From Archangium lipolyticum (GTDB lineage Bacteria > Myxococcota > Myxococcia > Myxococcales > Myxococcaceae), in the NCBI RefSeq assembly GCF_024623785.1, contig NZ_JANKBZ010000001.1:682001-746000 (forward strand): a stretch of DNA of 64,000 bases, given 5' to 3'. A program made the translations under genes and the position numbers. The notes beneath the pieces were generated by a model that saw nothing but the letters and a program-made list of their open reading frames with translations, made no database searches and was not told the DNA's origin. This document shows positions 52,356 through 60,300 of this stretch, piece after piece; position 1 is the first letter of the stretch; each line of letters begins with the position of its first letter.

Positions 52356-53966
52356 ATGCATCGAGAGTCTGTTTCCAAGCCGGTGTCGGGTGGGATGAGC
52401 CCGTGGCGCCGTGCTTCCGGTGTGGTGGCGTTCGCCCTCCTCGGCGCGCTCACCGGCTGCGAGAAGAATTCCACCCAGGAGAACAAGCCCGCCGAGACGG
52501 CCCAGCCGTCGCAGCAGGCTCCCGCGACACCGCCGGCCGCGAAGCCGGTCACGGTGACGCTCCTCGTCACCGGCAGCCCCAACGGCCAGCTCCTGCCGCG
52601 TACCGAGGGCGAGAAGACGACCCCCGGCGCCGCGGAGCTGCTCGGCTGGTGGGAGGCCAAGGAGAAGCACTGTCCCGGGCAGGTGAAGGAGGACGGCACG
52701 GCGGCCTGTCAGGACGCCTCCACGCTGGCGCTGGCCATCGGCGACTCGTGGAACGGCCCGGCCCTCTCCACCTTCTTCTACGGGGAGCCCACCTCGGCGG
52801 TGATGGGGCGCATGGGCTTCGCCGCCTCCGCGCTGGGCAACCACGAGCTGGACTACGGGCGCGAGCAGTTCCAGAAGAACCAGCAGCTGGGTGGCTTCCC
52901 CTTCCTGGCGGCCAACCTGAAGGTGAAGGACGCGGCGCTGGCCAAGGGCTGGGAGCTGCCGGCGTTCAAGGTGTTCGATCGCCAGGGCCTGAAGGTGGGC
53001 GTGGTGGGCCTGACGTCGCCCAAGACGGTGAGCACGGCGATGGCCGGGCGCGCCGAGGGGCTGGAGACGATCCCCGACGAGCAGGCGCTGGCGAGCGCGG
53101 TACCCGAGGCGCTGAAGGCCGGTGCGGACACGGTGGTGGTGCTGGCGGACGAGTGCCCCAGCGATCTGCAGGCGGTGGTGGGCAAGCACCCCGAGTGGAA
53201 GGTGTCGCTGGTGGCCGGTGGCCGCTGCGCGCAGCCGGTGGACACGAAGGAGGGCAACACCACCTACGTGTCGCTGGGACTGGGCTTCGACAAGTACCTG
53301 CGGGCCGCCTACACCTTCGATGCCTCCAAGGCCGAGGGTGAGCAGGTCACCGGCGTGGAGACGAAGGTGGTGGAGGTGACGGGTGGCGAGGGTGCTCCGG
53401 CGCCGAACGCCGAGCTCGCCGCGATGATCGCCGACTACAAGAGCCGGCTGGACACGGCGCTGGGCGAGGAGATCGGCTTCGCGAAGAAGGGCTTCGACAA
53501 GGGCTCCAAGCAGCTGGCGAGCTGGGTGACGGGCGCCATCCAGGCTCAGCTGAAGACGGACGGTGTGGTGCTCAACCGCAAGGGCCTGCGCGAGGGCCTG
53601 CCGGCGGGCAAGGTGACGAAGGGCAGCGTGTACTCGGTGCTGCCGTTCGAGAACTCGATGATGGTGGTGAAGGTGAAGGGGGACGAGCTGGTGAAGCAGC
53701 TGTCCAACCCGGAGGCGGTGTTCTCGGGCTTCACGGTGGCCGGCAAGGGCAAGTTCAAGGACGCCAAGGGCAAGCCGGTGGATCCGAAGAAGGAGTACAC
53801 GATCGCGACGATCGAGTACCTCTACTTCGGGGGAGACGGCTTCGGGTTCGAGCAGCTGGATCCGAACCCGGGCGAGACGGGCATGTCGTGGCAGACGCCG
53901 GTGATCGACTGGACGAAGGAGCAGGCCACCACGGAGGCCAAGCCGCTCGACAAGGTGGTCAAGTAA
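52356..53966 (+). CDS. 5'-nucleotidase (UshA-type) lipoprotein with lost metal-binding residues
   Basis: 536 residues, ATG 52356, lipobox ALTGC (Cys about 36). The fold is clear: GDSWNGPALS, GNHELDYG, then the 5'-nucleotidase C-terminal domain with LNRKGLREGLPAGKVTKGSVYSVLPFEN and YFGGDGF. But the first metal motif, normally NDxHG, reads TGSPNG, the THxGxxxD strand reads LADECPSD, and the GGHSH motif reads AGGRCAQP. So the first Asp-x-His and both later His are absent. GDS and GNHE remain. I infer it does not hydrolyse nucleotides by the usual dimetal mechanism and may be a binding protein. Followed by the hairpin repeat. Confidence 0.9.
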   Translation: MHRESVSKPVSGGMSPWRRASGVVAFALLGALTGCEKNSTQENKPAETAQPSQQAPATPPAAKPVTVTLLVTGSPNGQLLPRTEGEKTTPGAAELLGWWEAKEKHCPGQVKEDGTAACQDASTLALAIGDSWNGPALSTFFYGEPTSAVMGRMGFAASALGNHELDYGREQFQKNQQLGGFPFLAANLKVKDAALAKGWELPAFKVFDRQGLKVGVVGLTSPKTVSTAMAGRAEGLETIPDEQALASAVPEALKAGADTVVVLADECPSDLQAVVGKHPEWKVSLVAGGRCAQPVDTKEGNTTYVSLGLGFDKYLRAAYTFDASKAEGEQVTGVETKVVEVTGGEGAPAPNAELAAMIADYKSRLDTALGEEIGFAKKGFDKGSKQLASWVTGAIQAQLKTDGVVLNRKGLREGLPAGKVTKGSVYSVLPFENSMMVVKVKGDELVKQLSNPEAVFSGFTVAGKGKFKDAKGKPVDPKKEYTIATIEYLYFGGDGFGFEQLDPNPGETGMSWQTPVIDWTKEQATTEAKPLDKVVK

Positions 53967-54022
53967 CCCGGGTAACCAGGTCACACGGTTCCCCGTAACA
54001 CCGGGGCCCGGTGTCCCCCCTT

Positions 54023-54055
54023 CCCTCTCCCTCCGGGAGAGGGCCAGGGTGAGGG
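54023..54055 (+). terminator. Dispersed hairpin repeat, copy 2 (convergent 3' ends)
   Basis: Same element as at 33679-33711 with 31 of 33 bases alike. CCCTCTCCC, loop TCC, GGGAGAGGG, then CCAGGGTGAGGG. It lies 57 bp after the nucleotidase-like stop and 21 bp from the sirtuin stop, and reads in the direction of the nucleotidase-like gene. It can act on both convergent transcripts. Confidence 0.6.
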
Positions 54056-54075
54056 TACCGGGCCCCTCGTCTTTT

Positions 54076-54846
54076 CTACCCGTGCGTCCACCGGTCGCGA
54101 GCGGCCCACAGGGCCTCGAAAGCGGCCACGGCGCCCATCTCCAGGCGCACGTCGACGACATCCGACAACTGGGTGCGCCCGGGGTTGATCTCCACGGTGG
54201 GGAGCCCGCGCGCGGCGGCCTCCAGCACGGGCCCGTTGATGTACGGGAACAAGCTCGAGGTCCCGATCGAGAACACCACGTCGAAGCCCCGGGAGAGCTC
54301 CCGCTCCATCAGGGACACCTTCGAGGGAGGCAGCAGCTCCTCGAAGAGCACGACCTCGGGGCGCAGCAAGGAACCGCACTGGGGACACGACGGGCACGGC
54401 GCCAGCTGGGAGTAATCCGCGACGCGCTCGCTGAAGGAGCACCGAGTACAACGCAGGTCGTGGATGTCGCCGTGGATGTCGATGACGTTCCTCGAGCCCG
54501 CGGCCTTGTGGAACCCATCGACGTTCTGCGTGAGCACCCAGCAGTGCTCGAAGCAGCCCTCGAGGAGGGCGAGGATCTCATGGGCGCGGTTGAAGGTGGC
54601 GCCGCGGCAGGCCTGTTCGATCCGGTGGATGTGGTGCCAGGTCAGCTCGGGCCGGATCCGGAACATGCTCCCCGAGAGCGCGACCTCGATGGGAACCCCT
54701 TCCTCGGTGTGCTCGTCATTGTAGAGCCCACCGATGCCCCGGTACGTGGGGATGCCCGACTCCGCGGAGATGCCGGCGCCCGTGACGAACAGCACACGCC
54801 GGGCCCGGGACAGGTGCGCGATGACGCGCTCGAGCGCTGTTTGCAT
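54076..54846 (-). CDS. Sir2-family NAD-dependent protein deacylase
   Basis: 256 residues starting MQTALERV at ATG 54846. Complete sirtuin core: GAGISAESGIPTYRG (NAD loop, with Tyr where Phe is usual), TQNVDGFH, catalytic-type His in DIHGDIH, zinc Cys in CTRC and PCPSCPQCG, and IGTSSLFPYINGP followed by VEINPG. It removes acyl groups from lysines using NAD. The upstream longer frame lacks the fold and is not used. Cytoplasmic, no signal. It could regulate neighbouring metabolism, but no partner is evident. Confidence 0.95.
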   Translation of the reverse strand: MQTALERVIAHLSRARRVLFVTGAGISAESGIPTYRGIGGLYNDEHTEEGVPIEVALSGSMFRIRPELTWHHIHRIEQACRGATFNRAHEILALLEGCFEHCWVLTQNVDGFHKAAGSRNVIDIHGDIHDLRCTRCSFSERVADYSQLAPCPSCPQCGSLLRPEVVLFEELLPPSKVSLMERELSRGFDVVFSIGTSSLFPYINGPVLEAAARGLPTVEINPGRTQLSDVVDVRLEMGAVAAFEALWAARDRWTHG

Positions 54847-54899
54847 GAGGGGAGCGTCGCAGTGCTGGCAAGCCCCTCGCAAGCCCGAACCGGAGGAGG

Positions 54900-55412
54900 G
54901 TGAACCATGAGATGATCGACACTGCCATCCACGCTCCCGGCATGTCCCAACCCCTCGCGCCTCCAGCTCTCGTCCGTCCGCTGTCCCTGGTCCTCGACAC
55001 CAACGTGGCCCTGGACATCCTGGTGTTCGACGACCCCTTCTCCCGGCCTCTCGTGGACGCACTGGAGGCGGGCCAGGCCATCGCGTGGGCGGATGAGGAC
55101 ACCCTGGGGGAGCTGGAGTACGTCCTCGCCTACCCCTCCTTCGCGCTGGACGAGGCGGCCCGGCGGAAGGCCTCCGAGCGCTACCGGAGCATCCTGCGCA
55201 TGGCGCCCGAGGACACGGGCGCGCCCCCTGCCCTGCCCCGCTGCCGGGACCGGGCCGACCAGAAGTTCCTCGTGCTCGCCGCGCGCGTCGGGGCCCACTG
55301 GCTGGTGAGCAAGGACAAGCGGGTGCTCGCGCTCGCCGGACGGCATGACGTGCCGTTCGACATCCTCACGTCCCGGAGGGCCTCGGAGCGGCTGCGGCTG
55401 ACGGAGCGCTGA
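54900..55412 (+). CDS. PIN-domain protein (putative toxin component, COG1569-like)
   Basis: 170 residues, or 156 from ATG 54942 (MSQPLAPP), the likelier start. PIN ribonuclease motifs: LDTNVALD at the start of the fold, an acidic residue in DEDTLGELEYVL, then CRDRADQKFLVLA and SKDKRVLAL with the later metal-binding acids. PIN domains of this type often act as VapC-like RNases paired with an antitoxin. No antitoxin gene is visible within 100 bp on either side, so a solitary role or a distant partner is possible. Confidence 0.8.
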   Translation: MNHEMIDTAIHAPGMSQPLAPPALVRPLSLVLDTNVALDILVFDDPFSRPLVDALEAGQAIAWADEDTLGELEYVLAYPSFALDEAARRKASERYRSILRMAPEDTGAPPALPRCRDRADQKFLVLAARVGAHWLVSKDKRVLALAGRHDVPFDILTSRRASERLRLTER

Positions 55413-55427
55413 GCGGCGTCCGCCGTG

Positions 55428-55766
55428 TCAGGGCATCCGCTCCGGGTCTCGCCGCTCGGCGGCCCGCACCGACTGCCGGAGCTCGGAGATGCGGCGCCGC
55501 GCCCACTCCGGTGCGAGCTCGAGCTCCTCCGCGAAGAAGAGATCCTCCCCGACGCCCTCGACACGGATCTGGATGAGCGGATCCTCCGGGTATTGGACCG
55601 CCGGGTCGTCGAACACGAGCGACACCACGACGCCGGTGCGGCCGAGGAACAGCCGGCTGAGGGTGCCATCCGACGAGGCGCTGACGATCTTCACCGTCTC
55701 GCCGATCCGCACGGGAGCGCCTTCCACGTCCTCGTAAACGATGAGAGAGGGATCCTGGATCATCAT
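55428..55766 (-). CDS. carS: CarS antirepressor (light-response, SH3-like)
   Basis: 112 residues. Sequence MIQDPSLIVYEDVEGAPVRIG, FLGRTGVVVSLVFDDP and EDLFFAEELELAPEWARRRI closely follows Myxococcus xanthus CarS as I recall it. CarS has an SH3-like fold that uses acidic residues to mimic DNA and sequester the MerR-type repressors CarA and CarH, freeing the carotenoid operon. The ATG overlaps the CarR stop by 4 bases (55763-55766), so expression is coupled. Third gene of the carQRS operon; CarA and the crt genes are not in the window. Confidence 0.88.
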   Translation of the reverse strand: MMIQDPSLIVYEDVEGAPVRIGETVKIVSASSDGTLSRLFLGRTGVVVSLVFDDPAVQYPEDPLIQIRVEGVGEDLFFAEELELAPEWARRRISELRQSVRAAERRDPERMP

Positions 55767-56422
55767 GGAGCGAAAGACCGGGGGAGGACGGACCGGGAGA
55801 CCGCGAGCGTCGCGACGGCGACGATCGCCCACGCGGACAGGTGATAGCCCACGACGTGCCGCCAGCCCTGGGAGCACGCGAGCTCTCCCACGAAGGCCCC
55901 CGTCACTCCGACGGACAGGCCCGCCAGCAGGGCACGCAACGGGCGGAAGGCGGCGCTGCGCAGGAAGACCACGGCCACCACCAGCGGGATGAGCCCCACG
56001 CCGACGTGACTGGCCGTGCAGACCCAGCCCGGGAGGGTGGGCTCGGCATGGACCGTGCCTCGCGCGAAGACGAGCGCGGCGGCGCTGGCCAGGGCCATCC
56101 CCACGCCCACCATCCGCAGGCGGTGCCCGCGCGGCGAGAGCGAGCCCCAGGCACACACCGCGCTGGTGAACCACAGCAACGCGAGCAGGGGCGCGCGGCC
56201 GAGCAGGAGGGAAACGGACGTCGCGCCCAGGACGAGCATCACCCCGGCCACCGCCGCCGTCATGGCCGCCGAGGCCGCGAACACCCACGCGGCCTCCGTG
56301 CGCCAGCTCCGCACCGGTGCGCTCCGGGCCAGCTCTCCGCGAGCCGCGGCCAGGGCCCGTTCGACCGCGGCGCCGCTCGTCCGTGGCTCCTGCTTGAGCA
56401 ACATGTCGATGGGCGATTCCAT
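55763..56422 (-). CDS. carR: CarR membrane-bound anti-sigma factor
   Basis: 219 residues with about six transmembrane helices from about residue 45 on, after a short soluble N-terminal part (MESPIDMLLKQEPRTSG). The layout matches CarR, the inner-membrane anti-sigma factor that holds the ECF sigma factor CarQ in the dark and is inactivated by light through protoporphyrin IX. The helix-rich core (LACSQGWRHVVGYHLSAW) recalls DUF1109-type anti-sigma proteins. Its ATG overlaps the CarQ stop by 1 base (TGATG), and its stop overlaps the carS ATG, so all three are coupled. Confidence 0.88.
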   Translation of the reverse strand: MESPIDMLLKQEPRTSGAAVERALAAARGELARSAPVRSWRTEAAWVFAASAAMTAAVAGVMLVLGATSVSLLLGRAPLLALLWFTSAVCAWGSLSPRGHRLRMVGVGMALASAAALVFARGTVHAEPTLPGWVCTASHVGVGLIPLVVAVVFLRSAAFRPLRALLAGLSVGVTGAFVGELACSQGWRHVVGYHLSAWAIVAVATLAVSRSVLPRSFAP

Positions 56423-56961
56423 CAGGCCTCCCCCAGCTCACCCAGCAGCAGCCGGAGCTTCTCGTATCCACGGTGGGCCCGGACGCGGGCCGCGCCCACG
56501 CGGATGCCTCGCAGCTCGGCGATCTCCTCGAAGGACCAGCCCTCCACCTTGCTGAGGATGACCGCCTCGCGCTGGTCCGGTGGCAACTGCTGCAGCGCGT
56601 CCTCGATGCGCTTGCGCATTCCCGGATCTCCCACGCCAGGCGCGACCGACGAGGGCGTGGCGTCACGCTCCTGGGAGAAGGCCTCGCTGTGCTGGCGGCG
56701 TCGCAGGGCATCGCGCGCGGCGTTCGCCGCGATGGTCAGCAGCCAGGGCGCGAAGCGGGTGCCGGGCTCGAACCTCCCCCTGGCGCGGATGACCGACAGG
56801 AAGGTCGTCTGCAGCAGGTCCTCCGCCAGGGGACCATCCCGCACCATTCGCGTCAGGAAGCCCTGCACCCGTCCGGAATGCCGGGCGAAGAGGACCTCGA
56901 ACGCGTCGTGTTCACCGTTGCGGAATCGTTCCATGAGCTCTTCGTCCGTCTGACTCCCCAT
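56422..56961 (-). CDS. carQ: CarQ ECF sigma factor (light-inducible carotenogenesis)
   Basis: 179 residues starting MGSQTDEELMERF at ATG 56961. Region 2 (EDLLQTTFLSVIRARGRFEPGTRFAPWLLTIAANAARDALRRR) and region 4 (LPPDQREAVILSKVEGWSFEEIAELRGIRVGAARVRAHRGYEKLR) are typical of ECF sigma factors. Location next to carR and carS identifies CarQ, which directs its own operon and other light-induced promoters. The frame extends to 57099, but earlier sequence lacks sigma features. GTG 56973 is an alternative start. Cytoplasmic, held by CarR in the dark. Confidence 0.9.
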   Translation of the reverse strand: MGSQTDEELMERFRNGEHDAFEVLFARHSGRVQGFLTRMVRDGPLAEDLLQTTFLSVIRARGRFEPGTRFAPWLLTIAANAARDALRRRQHSEAFSQERDATPSSVAPGVGDPGMRKRIEDALQQLPPDQREAVILSKVEGWSFEEIAELRGIRVGAARVRAHRGYEKLRLLLGELGEA

Positions 56962-56972
56962 CCTCGAGCTCA

Positions 56973-57000
56973 CGTACGTTCCACCCCGAAAAACGTTTCC
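56973..57000 (-). promoter_or_regulatory. Candidate ECF-type promoter of carQRS
   Basis: On the minus strand GGAAACGTTT (57000-56991) resembles an ECF -35 element with AAC. After a 16-base spacer counted from AAC, CGTACG (56978-56973) follows as a -10-like motif. The distance to the ATG at 56961 would give a very short leader. The operon is expected to be driven by CarQ itself. Pattern reading only. Confidence 0.3.
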
Positions 57001-57065
57001 GCCTCCGGTACCGTAGGTAGCACGGCCCGCAAGGTGGCGAAAAGATTGGGAAAAATGTCTTCCCG

Positions 57066-57956
57066 CTACCGCGCCGCGCCGAATTGCCGCAGCAGCCACG
57101 TCCGGAAGGCCCCCACCTTGGGCTGCCGGTTGCCGCGCGCCGTGGTGAGCAGGAAGTAGCCCCGGCCGTCCACGGCCTCACCCGAGAAGGGCCGCACCAG
57201 CCGTCCACTCTGGAGCTCGCGCTGCACGAGGGTGCTGCGCGCGATGGCGATCCCCTGCCCCGCCTCGGCCGCCGAGAGCACCGCCGCCAGCTCGCTGAAG
57301 CGGGGGCCTCGCGCCGGATCCACGCCCGTGGCGCTCACGGCCTTCAGCCAGCTCGCCCAGTCGGGCGTGTCGGCGAAGTGCAGCAGGGAGTGCCTCGACA
57401 GGTCCGTCACGCTCCGCAGCGGGCGGCCCCCGTGCAGCAGCGAGGGGGCACAGACGGGGAACAGTCTCTCCTCCCCCAGCGCGTCCACCACCACGCCCGG
57501 CCAGGGGCCCTCGCCGAAGCGGATGCTCACGTCCGCCTCGCCCCGGCCAAGCTCCACCTCGTCACGCGAGCTGTCCACCCGGAGCTCGATCCACGGGTGG
57601 GCCTCGCAGAAGCCGCCGAGCCGGGGCGCCAACCATCGGATGGAGAAGGCGCGAGGCACGCCCACCAGCAGCGTGGCCGCCGTGGGCTTCGCGTTGACGC
57701 GGTCCACCGCCCAGGAGAGGTCCGCGAAGATGCGCGTGGCGCGCTCGGCCAGCTCCCGGCCCCGCTCGGTGAGCTCCAGGCCGCGCCCGACGCGGTGGAA
57801 CAGCTTGTTGCCCAGGTGCTCCTCCAGGAGGTGCACCTGCCGGCTCACCGCGCCGTGGGTGACGCCCAGCTCGCGCGCGGCGCGGCCCATGTGGCCGTGG
57901 CGCGCGGCGGCCTCGAAGGCACGCAGGGCATTGAGGGGAGGCAGGGGCGCGGACAT
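57066..57956 (-). CDS. LysR-family transcriptional regulator (GcvA-like)
   Basis: 296 residues. N-terminal winged helix-turn-helix (LNALRAFEAAARHGHMGRAARELGVTHGAVSRQVHLLEEHLG, as in GcvA/AmpR types) and a C-terminal substrate-binding domain with LFPVCAPSLL and AAVLSAAEAGQGIAIARS. It is divergent from an MFS transporter with 111 bp between starts. A T-N11-A dyad in the gap (57975-57991) suits a LysR operator, so it likely controls the transporter and itself. Confidence 0.93.
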   Translation of the reverse strand: MSAPLPPLNALRAFEAAARHGHMGRAARELGVTHGAVSRQVHLLEEHLGNKLFHRVGRGLELTERGRELAERATRIFADLSWAVDRVNAKPTAATLLVGVPRAFSIRWLAPRLGGFCEAHPWIELRVDSSRDEVELGRGEADVSIRFGEGPWPGVVVDALGEERLFPVCAPSLLHGGRPLRSVTDLSRHSLLHFADTPDWASWLKAVSATGVDPARGPRFSELAAVLSAAEAGQGIAIARSTLVQRELQSGRLVRPFSGEAVDGRGYFLLTTARGNRQPKVGAFRTWLLRQFGAAR

Positions 57957-57974
57957 GCGGGGCTCCGGGAAACC

Positions 57975-57991
57975 GGTGAGAAAAACTCACC
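57975..57991. promoter_or_regulatory. LysR-type operator in the divergent gap
   Basis: GGTGAG-AAAAA-CTCACC is a perfect 6-bp dyad with a 5-base A loop. The inner part is T-N11-A, the LysR-box pattern. A second inverted repeat, GGCACCT (57999-58005) and AGGTGCC (58023-58029), lies nearer the transporter. Together they fit a LysR binding region. Confidence 0.5.
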
Positions 57992-58067
57992 ACACCCGGG
58001 CACCTTAATCGATTGTCGGAACAGGTGCCGGAGCGCATCTTCGCCCGCGACTTCGAGGAGGAACTTC

Positions 58068-59285
58068 ATGGCGGCGACGATGCGGGTGGCCCTGCCCCGG
58101 GAGCTGTGGCGGGAGCAGGCCTGGCGGCGGTGGGTGCTGGCGGCGTTCTTCGCGCGACTGCCCGGGACGATGATGACCTTCGCGCTGCTGCTGGCGGGCC
58201 GTGAGGCCACCGGCTCCTTCACCTTCGGCGCGTGGATGGCGAGCGCCTGCTCCGTGGGAGCGGCCCTCGCGGCGCCGTGGCGCGGGCGGATGCTCGATCG
58301 CGAGCCCCTGCTGGTGGGACTGCGACGGGGGCTGCACTGGCAGGCACTGCTCACCGCGGGGCTCGCGGTGGCGGCCCTGCTGCACGCGCCGGCGCCGGTG
58401 CTGCTGGCCGCGTCCCTGTTGCTGGGCGTGATGCCCTCCGGGGTACAGGGAGGAGTCCGCGCCCTGCTGGCCTCGGTGGCTCCGTCCTCGCGGCTGGAGG
58501 CGGCCTTCGCGCTCGACGCGGTGCTCGTGGAGGTGCAGTGGGTGATGGGGCCGCTGCTGGTGGGAGTGGCGACGGCCAGCGGCGCGCCCCTGCTCGCGCT
58601 GGGAATGATGGGGGCGAGCGCGCTCGTCGCGAGCGCACTGAGCCTGGGACTCCCCGAGCGGAAGCCGGAACCCGCGCCAGAGGCCGTGCGCGAAGGACCG
58701 GGGGTGTGGCGCACGCCCGGCACGCTGGCCGTGTTCGGCATGGTGGTGGTGCTGGGCACGAGCTGGGGCGCGCTGGAGGCGGGAGTGCCGCCACGGCTCG
58801 AGGAGGTGGGCGCGGGCGCCGCGCTGTGGGGCATGCTGGCCGCGATCCTGTCCGCCGCCAGCGTCGCGGGGGGACTCGGCTACACCCTGCTCCCCGGTGT
58901 GAAGGGACGCGCGGAGGGCGTATGGCGCGCGAAGCTGCTGTTGGGAGCGTGGGGCCTGCTGCTGCTCCCGCTCGGCTGGATGGCCTCGGTGAACGGGCTG
59001 ACCGTGTGGCTCGTCATGGCGGGCTTGTTCCTCGCGCCGGTGACGGGAACGTTGACCTTCCTCCTCCAGGGGGCGCTCCCTCCCGCGCGACAGGCCGAGG
59101 GCTTCTCCTTCTATAGCGCGTGCTGGTCACTCGGCGTCGCCGGGGGCAGCGCGCTGACGGGGGTGCTGCTCGATGTCGGGGACGCGCGCCCGGTGCTGAC
59201 CACGGCGGCCCTGCTCCCGCTCGTGGCCGTGCTCCTCATGGCGAGCGCCGGACCGGGCCGTTTCCGCTCCGTGACACGTGAGTAG
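58068..59285 (+). CDS. MFS-family transporter
   Basis: 405 residues, ATG 58068 with GGAGG 6 bases before it. About 12 hydrophobic segments; the N-terminus has WRRWVLAAFFARLPGTMMTFALLL and the second half has VVVLGTSWGALEAGVPPRLEEVGAGAALWGML. It is a single-polypeptide secondary transporter of the major facilitator type, probably an exporter. No substrate can be read from the sequence. Its expression is probably controlled by the divergent LysR gene. Confidence 0.85.
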   Translation: MAATMRVALPRELWREQAWRRWVLAAFFARLPGTMMTFALLLAGREATGSFTFGAWMASACSVGAALAAPWRGRMLDREPLLVGLRRGLHWQALLTAGLAVAALLHAPAPVLLAASLLLGVMPSGVQGGVRALLASVAPSSRLEAAFALDAVLVEVQWVMGPLLVGVATASGAPLLALGMMGASALVASALSLGLPERKPEPAPEAVREGPGVWRTPGTLAVFGMVVVLGTSWGALEAGVPPRLEEVGAGAALWGMLAAILSAASVAGGLGYTLLPGVKGRAEGVWRAKLLLGAWGLLLLPLGWMASVNGLTVWLVMAGLFLAPVTGTLTFLLQGALPPARQAEGFSFYSACWSLGVAGGSALTGVLLDVGDARPVLTTAALLPLVAVLLMASAGPGRFRSVTRE

Positions 59286-59364
59286 ACGACTTCCCAGAAA
59301 TCCTTTGCATCCGGTTTTCACCCGGGTTTGACTTGCCGCGTCACACCCAATCCGGGGGGAGTTC

Positions 59365-60300
59365 ATGGAAACGCTTCGCAAGGAAGAGACGCGGAAGGAA
59401 GCACGCGCGCGGCACCACGAGCTGAAGGGACGGACGCTTCACGCCAACGGGCTGAAATTCTCCGCCCTGGAGATGGGAGAGGGACCGGAGGTCGTCTTCT
59501 GCCTCCACGGCTTTCCCGACCACGCGCGCTCCTTCCGTGAGCAGCTGCCGGCGCTGGCCGGGGTCGGCTACCGGGTCATCGTCCCCACGCTCCGGGGCTA
59601 CGAGCCCTCGGCGCAGCCGAAGGATGGCGACTACCACCTCGTGCGCCTGGCGGAGGATCTGCTGGGGTGGATGGACGGCCTGGGCGTGCGCAAGGCGCAC
59701 CTCATCGGTCACGACTGGGGCGCGATCATCGGCTACATCGTCACGGCGATGGCGCCGGAGCGCTTCCACTCGTTCTCCGCGCTGGCGGTGGCGCCGGTGA
59801 AGAACATGCTCGCGATCTTCGCGCGCAGACCCGAGCAGCTGCGCAACTCCTGGTACACGTTCTTCTTCCAGCTGCGCGGCGTGTCGGACGTGGCGGTGAA
59901 GTGGAACGACTTCGAGCTCATCGAGAAGCTCTGGCGCGACTGGTCCCCGGGCTGGAAGTGGCCCGAGGAGGAGATGGCGGCGCTCAAGAAGACCTTCCGG
60001 CAGCCGGGCGTCCCACGGGCGGCGCTCGGTTATTACCGCGCCCTCTTCGCGCTGTGGTCCCCCACCAACTGGCGGACCCACAAGCTGCTCCAGTCCATCG
60101 TGAGGGTGCCCACGCTGGCGCTCACCGGCGCGAAGGACGGCTGCGTGGACACGCGCCTGTTCGACGACATCCGGAAGGAGGACTTCCCCTCGGGCCTGCG
60201 CGTCGAGCGCATCCAGGGCGCGGGGCACTTCCTGCACCAGGAGAAGCCGGCCGAGATCAACCAGCTCCTCGTGGAGTGGCTCGGTCGGCACCGGGGCTGA
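59365..60300 (+). CDS. Alpha/beta hydrolase, epoxide-hydrolase/haloalkane-dehalogenase-like
   Basis: 311 residues, no signal peptide. HGFPDHARSFREQLPAL forms the oxyanion-hole strand, and nucleophile Asp117 lies in GHDWGA (Asp rather than Ser, as in epoxide hydrolases and dehalogenases). TGAKDGCVD holds the acid and GAGHFLHQ contains the base His288. A helical cap (WYTFFFQLRGVSD) follows the nucleophile strand. An N-terminal charged extension of about 25 residues is unusual. Substrate unknown. The 3' end overlaps the convergent kinase gene by 44 bp. Confidence 0.9.
   Translation: METLRKEETRKEARARHHELKGRTLHANGLKFSALEMGEGPEVVFCLHGFPDHARSFREQLPALAGVGYRVIVPTLRGYEPSAQPKDGDYHLVRLAEDLLGWMDGLGVRKAHLIGHDWGAIIGYIVTAMAPERFHSFSALAVAPVKNMLAIFARRPEQLRNSWYTFFFQLRGVSDVAVKWNDFELIEKLWRDWSPGWKWPEEEMAALKKTFRQPGVPRAALGYYRALFALWSPTNWRTHKLLQSIVRVPTLALTGAKDGCVDTRLFDDIRKEDFPSGLRVERIQGAGHFLHQEKPAEINQLLVEWLGRHRG

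Noticed and set aside
33679-54055. Hairpin repeats considered as CRISPR or IS ends
   Set aside because: Two single copies 20 kb apart with no spacers, no cas genes, no transposase and no target duplications.
52251-54161. Minus-strand open frame opposite the nucleotidase-like lipoprotein
   Set aside because: His/Leu/Arg-rich shadow frame running through the intergenic hairpin; no family features.
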